Notes under the pieces: generated by a model
Told to the model about the DNA's origin: nothing
What the model saw: the letters and a program-made list of their open reading frames with translations, nothing else
Databases searched by the model: none
Source: Dictyophora rubrovolvata
Taxonomy: Eukaryota; Basidiomycota; Agaricomycetes; Phallales; Phallaceae
DNA: 64,000 nt
NCBI GenBank assembly: GCA_029959195.1
Contig: CP114122.1
Coordinates: 1 to 64,000, forward strand
Reading direction: 5' to 3'
Shown: positions 54,898-64,000 of the stretch, piece by piece
How the letters are laid out: every line of letters begins with the position of its first letter
Position numbering within the stretch: position 1 is the first letter of the stretch
Made by a program: the position numbers and the translations under genes

Positions 54898-55804
54898 TAT
54901 ATTCAGTGTGCTATTTACCGCTTACGTGTGCTCCCATTCTTCTCACTTGTCTTGTTTCGTTTACGTTGGTATTGAAGGTATCGTTAGACAGTGCGATTTT
55001 GCCGATAACACCGTGTCAACGCTGTGGCATCTAGAGTTAATTGTCTCGAGGCTAAAATTGACGGCAAGATAAGCCTAAGCACAAATCTATGAGGGTATCG
55101 AAAGATGGATTGTGGCTTGCGTGTTGAAACTTGACGTCGTCGATAATCATGCACGTATCCAACATTTCACTATCAGAAGAAGTGTTTCACGAGGTCCTGA
55201 TCGATAACTCCAGTTAACCTAAATGAATGAATTTGAAACCTGTACCTCCCGTGGTATATGGCCCTGACTCTTTCATCGAGTTTGTGGTTCTGCAGAAGCG
55301 CCATGGCTAATGCTGTCATCGGTGTGCTATCTAATGAAATTATATGCATGTCTACTTCGTTATATTCAAGTATAAAAAGAAGAGAATGACATTGAACTTC
55401 CAAATATTATCATCACTTCAACCTATTAAAATCTGTTCTCTTTAGTTTGAAATCTGCACACAAAAGGTTCTCCTTATTGATTTTTTAGCTGACATTAGCT
55501 CTCAGGGTCTGAATCCACTGTCCCAGCACCACACCCGTAGTGATCTCTTCCTGGAGATCCGGATTGCCCAACCCGCGCCGTGAGCGGGGGTTTTAAGTAC
55601 TAGAGAAATGCATAGAAGTCCCGGGTAAAAAAAAATGTTATGTCAAAGAAAGTAAAGCATGTGTTTGATTAAAAAGCAATGAGCATTTCTTTCCGTTACA
55701 ACCAAAAATGTCTGAGGGTAATTAAAGTTACTGCCAGACATACATACAAGAAAAGAACCGCTGTTGAGCAATATTGGTGCAATCATTGAAATAAGCTCCG
55801 CAGC
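54898..55804. other. Gap
   Basis: A minus-strand open stretch of 76 codons at 55173-55403 has no family likeness. Nothing else seen. Confidence 0.35.
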
Positions 55805-56235
55805 TCATTTGCCGGGATAGATCTTCAATCGCTCCTTGTCCCACTACATTACACAGTCAAATATTTCAAACACTCCCATGAGGCAGAGGCTTACCACTCC
55901 CCCAGTCCAGTAAACGTCAGATCGAATGATCTCCCACACCGTGCCAATCGTCTTGGCACGGAAGATCATGATTGAGCCAACCATTTTCTCGGGCTCGTCA
56001 GGCAGCTCGAATGTTTCAGGATCCAAGAGTAAAATTCCGGAAGCTAACATAAATATCGATTGGTTATTTTAACCTTGTAAAGAATGATAACCCAAAACTT
56101 ACTCATCACCTCTGCTTCCTTCATCTCTTTAATCCGTTCAAGGTGCTGGGCACGGACGTTAAGTCTTTTCTCCAATGTCCCTTCCTCAGTATAATCGGGT
56201 GCATACACTACAAAAGTGAACATAGCAGAATTCAA
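55805..56235 (-). CDS. YCII-domain protein, 106 residues
   Basis: Exons 56103-56235, 55895-56043 and 55805-55843 join in frame. The start is MNSAMFTF (56235), or MFTFVVYAPDYTEEGTLEKR four residues later, which is the more usual YCII start. The order fits the YCII fold: FVVYAPDY, the conserved His in RAQHLERIKE, GILLLD, the phospho-anchor-like PEKMVGSIMIF, EIIRSDVYWTGGVWDKERLK and IYPGK. Full length for the family. YCII proteins are small dimeric ferredoxin-like enzymes, some acting in aromatic or chlorinated-compound degradation. The substrate here is unknown. The gene is intact and compact and stands alone between long gaps. Confidence 0.88.
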
Positions 56236-57511
56236 AATTCAAAAATTCTTCAGAGTAGAGGTAACGCGATAGCGACTCAGACTGATGGGAGATCGGACGA
56301 AATCTGATCTGGCGGAATGTAGGCGGCTATTGTGGAGACATTTTGGCGCCGGTTCTTAACACACCAGCCAAGCGCAAACTTTAAGGGTACATAACAGACT
56401 TTGGAGATACAATATGGATTTTGCCATTGTACACTCCGTAGATAGTGAGATAGTTTCGTCTACTTAGTGAGCGAATTCATTAGTCAAATTGAAAGTCACA
56501 ATGACAGGACGTAATGGATGTGAACATTCCCAAACATTTTTAACTTCCGTTCATGATTCATCTTGATGTTGGCGTTCCCCAATCTTCATTTTGTTCGTCC
56601 TTACATGAACACATTTAGACGACTAACCGGTTGACTTCCTCAAAGTGTCATGTGGAGTTCTAGGTTGGAGAGAAAAAAGCCGACAACATACTAAATAGTT
56701 CCGAGTGTAAACGCTATAACCACTGGCAAACGTTTCTGCTAAGGGCGACCCGGGGTCTCAACGAATATAGGGGAAGAGCAACTAACTTTTCAAGTTGTAT
56801 GTGACTGAATAAGGCCCGGTAATTACCATGATCTTCTAACATAGTTGTAGTCGGACCACTGTGTAACTGCTCAGCTCCAAATCTTTGGCACTCGTGCGAA
56901 TAAGTCGACACCGCGGGCTAAGTTCCTTCTGTAAACCACTTCTTTCTTCTGACATGATCGAGCCAATAGCTCACTGATCCCGGATTTGGCTTAGCGTAAG
57001 GAAACCAAAAGCGATGATCTTTCTAGGGTCCTTGATAAAGATATTTCATCTTAAAGAAGCCGCCGTTTTAAGAAAGTGACAAAGGATGTCTGACTCTTTT
57101 TGTCGATGGGCGTCACTCCCAGTGTGAAATAGGCTGTTTAGCCGTTCGTTCATGTGAATTTTTGGACGCTAAACAGGTGACCGGTGACCGGTAAAAGGAC
57201 AACCATAATGGGGTAAAACCTACATTAGCCCCTGAACGATCCCGTAAGAAGAAAAAGGACTTTCAATCTCACAACTTGCCGGGTCATTTAGGACAGAATG
57301 CGGGCTTCTTTCAATTGCCAATCTAGCCAAATTACGCTCCGATGCTCCGCATGCACCTTGTTTGGTACACGTCGATTTTTTGGCCTCGAGAGTTCCGAAG
57401 ACACCTGCTTAGTTTGCAATGTGCACGGTTCTTTGCCACCGACGTCCTGCCACCTAACTGTTTAAAAGGACTCGAGAGAAGGACTGGTAGTAGTACGTCT
57501 GAACTTGCAAC
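56236..57511. other. Gap
   Basis: Presumably the divergent promoter space of the YCII gene (leftward) and the DFR-like gene (rightward). No coding pattern. GGTGACCGGTGACCGGT at about 57176 is a short direct repeat. Confidence 0.4.
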
Positions 57512-59241
57512 ATGGAACCTCAAATTGTTCTGGTTGGTTGTGTATATATATCTACACCCGAGACGTCAAATTTTCTAACTCGGGCTCCGTCTCAGATTAC
57601 TGGTGCTACGGGCTTTCTGGGTTCTCATGTCGTGGAGCACTTCCTAAACGCAGGCTATATCGTGAGAGCGTGAGCGCCTCATTTCGAACTCGTTTACAGA
57701 ATTTTGAACATACTTTGTTGTTTCCTAAAGTCTGTGTCGATCGTCGAAAGCGGCTGATCTTCGAGAACGAAGCAGCGATCCGAAATTCAGTGTTGCAGTT
57801 TCCGATGATTTAACTACTGACGACTTCTCTTCGGCTTTACAAGGTAATATTGTTTCTCGCTTGACGTAGTTTATTTACGACGATGGTTTAGATGCTTATG
57901 CTGTTGTCCATGTGGCATCGCCAACCCCTTTTTATAGCAATCACGTTGAAGTAAGCGAGCATTAAGATTGTCACCGTGCAACAACTTAGGTTGTAAAAAT
58001 TTACTCGAGGTTGCTGTAAAAGGAACCCTCAACATATTGACCAAGGCGTATGCTGCAGGGGTTAGGAAGATCATTTTCATTAGTAGTATCTATAGTGCAT
58101 TCACGGATTATCACGAACTGCTCGACCCTTCGCGTGTACTTGATAACAACAGTAAGTTTCCAGTTGATTTTGTCATAATGGTGATAATGAAATTGGTGTG
58201 CTTGGTAAGGTTGGGGCACTGTGCCAGAATCTCTTCGGGAGAAGAGTACGAACTATCTACAGGAATTCCTTCCTCGTACGTTTTATCTTTTTGCATGAAT
58301 ATTGGAGACATAACTCCAAAGGTTTTGACAAGACGAGAACATACCTTCGTCAAAACAGAATGTGAGGCTCCTATTAACCGAAATGAGCCTCGTCTCCATT
58401 TTACTGATTCAGAACACTTTGTCTCAGAAAACGCTGTTTGAGGGACTGCACACTACGAGTAAGATTCTTCTCAATTCACTTTTTAGGAGTCTTTGAAAAC
58501 GTACGAGATGAAGAAGTAGAACCCGAAAAAGAGTGCCAAAATAGCCAACAAAGAATTAATGGGGATAGGGAACAAGCGGAAGATATAGATCCCTTCGTGG
58601 CTTACGCAGCTTCGAAATTGCTTGCCGAAGAAGCAGTGTGGGCATTTGCAGATGCGTATCGCGACGCGGATGTTATTACCAGTAAGTAGTCTTCGTTCCA
58701 TTATATATTGAAAAACTGGACCCTGTTTTTGACGCGCGTGATATCACCAGTGTTACCAGCATATTTTTATGGGCCATTTTCGAAATTTCACATTATTCGA
58801 GAGGCTACCACGTTGAGCACGAATTATGTTCTGTATAGTCTCTTTGCTCGTCCTCAAGCGTCATATCTACCGGAAAGCATTCCTGACCACGTGGTCGACG
58901 TGCGAGACGTCGCCAAGGCTTGCGTTCTAGCCATGTCAGCAACAAGATCTCCATCGACAACAGTGCCCGCGTCCCGACGCCGTATTTTGTTGAGCAGCGG
59001 GACATTCTCATGGGAAGAAGTATCGGCGGAAATCGCCCGGACGTATCCTGAAATCAAGAGCCGAGTGGTAGATGGTGGAGAACCGAAGGAGCCTTTGAAG
59101 CGGAGGGGTGCTGCTCGGGTTGATGTTTCCATGGCAAGGCAACTTTTGGGTTTGGATGAATTTATACCCTGGCAGACTTCTGTGAAGGATGCAGTGGCGT
59201 GTCTGCTTGAGACGGAAGACCAGTGGAACCCCCAAGTATGA
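57512..59241 (+). CDS. Dihydroflavonol-4-reductase-like NAD(P)-dependent reductase (extended SDR)
   Basis: Exons 57512-57532, 57596-57669, 57731-57843 and 57892-57950 give MEPQIVLITGATGFLGSHVV (the TGxxGFLG nucleotide loop), DLTTDDFSSALQG, then AYAVVHVASPTPF. Next come NLLEVAVKGTLNILTKAYAA, GVRKIIFISSIYSAF, and after further introns DPFVAYAASKLLAEEAVWAF, which holds the catalytic YxxxK. The last exon (about 58750-59241) gives LPAYFYGPF, DHVVDVRDVAKACVLAM and SWEEVSAEIARTYPE. This is the layout of fungal DFR/3-beta-HSD-like reductases. The join before NLLEVAVKG does not keep frame with the obvious acceptor, and 58160-58500 holds an unusually long non-matching stretch, so either the model is incomplete or the gene has begun to decay. 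Other motifs are intact. Confidence 0.78.
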
Positions 59242-60104
59242 CGTAGACTTTGGTCGACTCGCGCGCTCATTTTGCTTCTTAATTTTTCCGACCATACTGT
59301 CCCCCTCCCTCTCTCTTTCTCTCTAATCTGTATGATAAGTATATGATACGTCCACGAGATGACCAGAGTGTAGTGTTGGCAAGCAGTCCTGGCGCGAATA
59401 GATCGCTGACGCTGACGGTGTATCGAAGCAGCAGAACTAAAAGATAATCAAGAACGAATCTGAACAAAATCAATTCACATATCATTAGCTGAGGAAGGCG
59501 AGGTGACATACCTATGCTTCTGTTCAATGGACCTGTGCTTAAACGCAATTTCTTAGTACGAGCCACTGCTGGACCCATTGTTTAGACCAGGCCCGGGTTG
59601 AGCTCGAGCAGAGAATTATCCCGCAAATCGTATGGAGGTGGACGAGATAAGTTAGAATATTGAGTTTATTGTGTCAAGGACAAAACAGACAAAGACGCCA
59701 AGATACGTTGTGACTGTGACTGTCGGAACCTCTTTTTTTTGGATTATCACAGACATGAATCTTGGTACTATGATTATCTGGCTGGATACAAAGGAACAAG
59801 TATGGAGAGAGCGTTTGTCCCAATCTGCAGGTTTACTGGGCGTCGAGTCAGCTGGGTAATTACATAATCGAGTTGTATCTTGTCAGCTAACGTTGACCTT
59901 CCAGCTACTAGTAGTCCTTGTTCCTTTGATCTGTCCGGGGATGAGTCCGTGCCAGTGGTCGACATTGAGTCAGTCCGACATTACATATGGACAACACCAC
60001 CTCAAGTCCACATATTTCTTTGTCCACCTTGTTTTCCTTTAAAAGCAGAGACGAAAATCATCTACTGCATCAGATTCCTCATTTTGCCTCTTGATACAGC
60101 TTGA
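59242..60104. other. Gap
   Basis: No supported gene. A plus-strand stretch at 59760-60100 (with FDLSGDESVPVVDIESVRHY) could be a 5' exon or leader of the next gene, but I cannot link it. Confidence 0.35.
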
Positions 60105-61081
60105 ATGCCTAAATTCCAATGCTTCGGTCCCGCCTCACAGGATTCAGACGACCATCCCAATACCTATACTAAACGTAGACGCTTCTCCTTGACGCGTAGC
60201 TTCTCGTTCAGCGATGCTTTTTACACAAAGAACATGCGGAGAGTCTCCAGTTTTTTCAAGACGATCAAAAAAAGGGGAAGCGGAAACAGCTCAACAGGTT
60301 CCGCACAGTCCTCGGCAAACACGGATGAAGATTATGGTTCTGCTTGGGCTTACTATCCTAATGGTGGACGTATCATACGCGTGCACGGTGTCGACTTTGA
60401 AATGGTCCCACCACCCTCTGCACGCTCACAAGGAGCATTTGGATCATCGCAGCCTTCACCGCAACGTTCTGAAACCTTAGCAAACTCGCCATGTGAACCT
60501 TCCGAATTTGGTGGTTACAGATCACAGTTTACTCAAAATGCGGCCGGGGTGTCATCCGCTAGGCGTAGACCCTCCGCCCAAAGCCTCATCGAGGGCGGTT
60601 GTTCAGAGAGGGCCATCGATGTAGGTTATATTAGCATTCGTCCCTTTTCCTCGACGCTTAGCTCCTTTCTATCTTCAGTCTCTTGAAACGCAAGAATTGC
60701 GTCGTCAAGCCTCCCTTGACAGTCAGCTCAAATATTTCGAGGCAGCCTGGAAAGCAGATGACGACGTCAGTTTCTATTTATTTTTTTCTTTACTCCTCCA
60801 AGTCTAAGAGAGTCGTACTCATTACTGCTCAGCTGGGCACTTTCTACCGACCTGGGTCTATTTACGAACAAATGTTGGGGATTGATGCCGAAATCGATGC
60901 CCTGCTGAAACAACAGATTTATAACCTCAACTTCCCTGAGCATCCACTCTTTCACAGAGATGTATTAAGTCCTCATCCCACCGGGGCTGCAGAAAATGGT
61001 ATAGGAAATAATTCAGAGAATTTAGAAGCGAATTCAAAACCTAAGCATCGCATCCCAAGGAAACCTGTTCCAGCGTTTTGA
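60105..61081 (+). CDS. Hypothetical protein, three exons, 283 residues
   Basis: Exons 60105-60620, 60679-60765 and 60833-61081 join in frame. The N-terminus is basic and Ser-rich (KRRRFSLTRSFSFSDAFYTK, RRVSSFFKTIKKRGSG), then AWAYYPNGGRIIRVHGVDFE, a Ser/Pro-rich linker, and a more ordered C-terminus: SLETQELRRQASLDSQLKYF, GTFYRPGSIYEQMLGIDAEI, then DALLKQQIYNLNFPEHPLFH. No signal peptide or membrane span. Probably a mostly disordered intracellular protein with a short conserved helical end. No family recognised, but the clean splicing supports a real gene. Confidence 0.7.
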
Positions 61082-61381
61082 CTTCTTATCTATGATTGTG
61101 CACATGCTGCTTACTTTGATTCCTATATGATGTACATATGCTTATCACGTCTCGCTACTTTTTATTATGATGGCCTCTTTTTTTGTCCTTAACCAGAAAA
61201 ACAAGTGTTTCGCTATGAGTACTGTATGCCTACGAACCATTATTTATTCTCCAGACCATAATATATAAACTCCCTTGCAATATGGAGCACGGATCTGTGT
61301 CCATACGCCGTCTCAAACCCTGACGCCTGTAGAATTCGCTGAAAGAATTTCGACAAGAAAAAACCCTGGTTATCATGTCAT

Positions 61382-62702
61382 CTATCGCAACAGCACGCTA
61401 TATGCAAATTGGTTATGCCACAGTGTATCCTCTGTGTCTATAGATGGGTCGATCACCAGCTCCGGCACAGCCATATATAATCTTTGGAAGACATCACCCG
61501 TTTTATCCACCATATTTTTGCCTTTCAAAGTCAGCACTTTCAGTTTTTCCCATTTCACGAGTTCCCTGCGAATTGACTGGTCATCGTCATCGTGGATCAC
61601 AGTTTCGCCCAAAAAGAGCCCGAAGATGTATGTTTTCAATAACGAGAAACTAGGACGAATGAGCGGAGGTCCCGTATAAATTCCAAGTCTTTGAGATGCA
61701 AGTCGAGATGATATGGTGACCTGCGAGAGAGTTGTGTGATAGGCGTATAACACTTGGTGCCAAGATTTTAGGAGGACAATTTCGGAAGATTCAGGCAGAG
61801 CTTTCCCGCAAGGAAAGATTAAAGTGAGATTCGTCAATCGAGGAAATGAGGCGGGTGAGGATGAGAGATATGATAGAATCGGGCTAGTCCATTGCGCTGT
61901 GCAATCAATGGAAAAGGATTCCAAAGCGGTCGGACTGATGATATGTTTGGCAAAAGGAAGTGATATAATTCCTTGCAGTGTTAAATGTCTGCAATGCGGC
62001 AGAATTACTTCACCGTTGCCTCCTTTGGAGAACAGGGTGGAGGAGGACGAAGAGGAGGAAATAGATGAAGACGTAGCGGATGTAATAGATCTGGTAGACT
62101 TTGAACCGGGTGTCAATGAGTATTGGTCGATTGTTTCGCTATCAGGACAATAAGGGGATCCATACGGAGAGCAGACCAACAACGTCTCCACGTTAATCAT
62201 ATTCTTTAAAATATCCCAGAAATTGGTTCTCATCTCCCTATCATCCAGATACCATCGTAATGTCCGAACGCGCAAACTAAGATGGGGATACCGATTGAGA
62301 TTCTTGCGGAGCCGTCTCTGCGCGAGGAGTACGCTTTCACGATTATTACCGTTCCTTGCCAAGCCTTTGCTTTTGATGTCAACTTCGTATATTCTCCGAA
62401 GTCGCAAGTCGATGTTGGTATACATCAGAGGCAGGAAGAGAGAGGCACATCGACGGGAAACTTGGGAGAAAGACCAAAGGTCACGAGGTGATAGAAAGGT
62501 TTCTCCGATGTAAATTAGGATATCATCAATAAGACATTCAAGTAAGTCGTCGGCGCGGTGTTCAATATGGTATTGTTGACGATGTAACAGTCGCGAGGGA
62601 ACATTCGTCAAACCCGATTTCAATCTATTGGATCCGGAAGTCGTAAAGTTGGCTGTTCAACTGTTTTACAGGGAATGCTTACCGTTGCATCCGAATCTCC
62701 AT
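61382..62702 (-). CDS. F-box protein, 420 residues
   Basis: A 20-base first exon (62683-62702, MEIRMQ) and a 58-base intron join in frame to one long exon (61382-62624). The F-box lies at about residues 30-75: LLECLIDDILIYIGETFLSP, then RDLWSFSQVSRRCASLFLPL. The remainder resembles the leucine-rich-like regions of fungal F-box proteins (HCRHLTLQGIISLPFA, FPRLTNLTLIF, WEKLKVLTLKG). A Ser run (SSSISSSSSSST) marks a loop. Expected role: substrate adaptor of an SCF ubiquitin ligase. The gene is intact. The long exon alone lacks an ATG at its start, which is why the short first exon is needed. Confidence 0.8.
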
Positions 62703-63106
62703 TGCGAGCTTACGTGAAGAAAATGATTTCTTTGGGTGTTCTGCCATGTCCGGTGGCATGAAGGAGTCTTGGGTAGTAACTAACGTAACTGAAGTTGATG
62801 CAAGAGAGTTCATCGTGTGCGCATTGGAAAATGGGAATGAAACTCTGCTCGCATTAGAAAACCGTACTGACAGGCCTTGGTATATTTTATTTATGTCCGG
62901 AACTGCGCAGTCACGTTCCTGGCTTGATTCCCATGTGAAGGGCAGCTGACAGAACTACTCGTTAGCGTAGGAAGCCACACCTTTTTCACGTGACTGTTAC
63001 TGGTTACGTCACACGGTATTAGTTCAACCGTCAACGATATATTATGCCGCTCATTCAATAGATTCAATAGATACTAGATACACCAAAACGAATAAGAAAC
63101 CTGCAT
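62703..63106. other. Intergenic region with an E-box
   Basis: CACGTGAC at 62987-62994 repeats the core seen before the gene at 41.57 kb and lies about 290 bases upstream of the F-box gene start. A 67-codon plus-strand open stretch at 62746-62949 shows no family likeness. Confidence 0.4.
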
Positions 63107-64000
63107 CTACTTTCCAGAGCTTTTACCTCCTAAAACCCTCTTGAATCTTTGAGCGGAACTCGATGGTTCGACACCGGGAAGCGGGATAGAGTCATTCTTT
63201 GGGGATGTGAACGATGGTTTTTTCAAAGATATCGTAGACGAACGAGTACGACCAACTTTCGAAGCAGCCACATCTGGTATTGTTTCTTGCGTGATGGAGG
63301 AATTCATGGTGCTGAGGGAGAATACGCTCTGTGTTCTGTTACGCGGTGAAGAGTGAGACAGTGGCTCTTCACCCTGTCGACTGAATTCCACCGAACTTCT
63401 GTCTTCCGAAGAGAAAAAATCCTGAGTCTTCGGTCTGTCAAGATCGTAAGCCCACCCTCTCCATTCTAATTCACTCGGCTCATCTGATGTATCCGAGACA
63501 GGCGAGTCATACTCTGTTTCATCATCTCCGTTACGAACGCCAGTCTTGGGTAGTCTACTCCACATAAATCCCTCAAACGAGTACCCATGAGTAGATATCA
63601 TAGCCTGTCGCAATACCTGTTCTCTCCATTCAGGATACATTACTCCTAAACTATCACCTAATCCCAACAGGCTACTTCCCACGGTCGTCTTGCTCGAGGA
63701 TGAGGCACCGTCATCAACAATTGTAGAGACGGGGCTGGATACTCTTGCGAATCGGATCGGTTGGGGCGGAGGTATAGGATTCGGTAAAAAATCCGTTTGG
63801 AGTGTTCGGCGAGGATATAGATAAGACGGTAAGTTATCAGATAAAAGAGTGGGGTTGAAGTACAACAAGCGGTGGAGTACTCGTAAAAGGTGTTCGTGGG
63901 CTAATAAAAATTTTATTTGAAAATAAAAGCACAATGGTCGAATTACTCACTGGTTCTATCAGGAAAATCTAAAAGGAGCCATGAGCAGTTTTCATACAAT
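63107..64000 (-). CDS. 3' part of a conserved fungal gene of unknown function (runs off the right edge)
   Basis: The long last exon (from about 63905 down to the stop at 63107) reads HEHLLRVLHRLLYFNPTLLS, SYLYPRRTLQTDFLPNPIPP, YPEWREQVLRQAMISTHGYS, FEGFMWSRLPKTG, an acidic Ser-rich middle, and ends RFKRVLGGKSSGK. At about 63910-63955 a GTGAGT...TTATTAG intron joins it to an upstream exon reading NCSWLLLDFPDRT. The ordered front part looks conserved and the tail disordered and phosphorylatable. I do not recognise the domain. The start lies beyond position 64000. Confidence 0.65.

Noticed and set aside
1-64000. CRISPR arrays, rRNA genes, LTR or retrovirus-like elements
   Set aside because: No regularly spaced direct repeats, no rRNA-like sequence, and no reverse transcriptase, integrase or long terminal repeats were recognised on either strand.

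Overview
The window is one chromosome end of a filamentous fungus, most likely an agaricomycete (mushroom-forming) basidiomycete. It opens with 34 perfect CCCTAAA repeats. The supporting signs are genes split by many introns of about 50-60 bases with GT-AG ends, two Zn2Cys6 regulators, F-box and fungal-type kinase genes, an OrsD zinc-finger/RecQ-like helicase of the kind found at fungal chromosome ends, and a TET/JBP-type 2-oxoglutarate dioxygenase, a family greatly expanded in mushrooms. The repeat unit reads TTTAGGG on the G-rich strand, the form best known from plants, whereas most fungi carry TTAGGG. I do not name a species.

Distal subtelomere (1-31.5 kb). Next to the telomere lies an end-truncated relative of the OrsD/helicase gene, fused to the N-terminal part of a TET/JBP gene. 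A mosaic follows of intact genes of unknown function (11.3-12.5 kb, 15.3-18.7 kb), one intact-looking TET/JBP gene (6.7-8.4 kb), a protein kinase with a possible nuclease-like domain (19.5-22.0 kb) and the fuller OrsD/helicase gene (23.2-28.8 kb). Among them lie broken pieces of conserved cell genes: casein kinase 1, an Osh1-like oxysterol-binding protein, SMC1 and a Vps68/TMEM50-like protein.

Transition (31.5-41 kb). A PHD+SET (Set3-like) gene is followed by a non-coding zone with a dispersed repeat family and a recurring CACACGGCC word. Then comes a sharply bounded block of about 2.5 kb (37.39-39.90 kb) with only two CpG dinucleotides. This block holds two more TET/JBP N-terminal fragments facing each other in an inverted repeat.

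Proximal part (41-64 kb). The content becomes more ordinary: an AT-hook/Zn2Cys6 regulator, a second Zn2Cys6 regulator, an aldo-keto reductase of the pyridoxal-reductase type, an F-box-like gene, a YCII-domain protein, a dihydroflavonol-reductase-like SDR, an unknown 283-residue protein, an F-box protein and the 3' part of a gene that runs off the right edge. Long intergenic stretches (44.3-47.2, 48.3-50.4, 51.8-53.7 kb) separate them.

The main theme is the distal end. Genes for a putative 5-methylcytosine oxidase, three catalytically headless copies of it, a CpG-erased inverted repeat and two helicase copies all lie within 40 kb of a telomere. This fits recurrent CpG methylation and mutation plus breakage and rejoining at the chromosome end. 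I recognised no retrovirus-like or LTR element.
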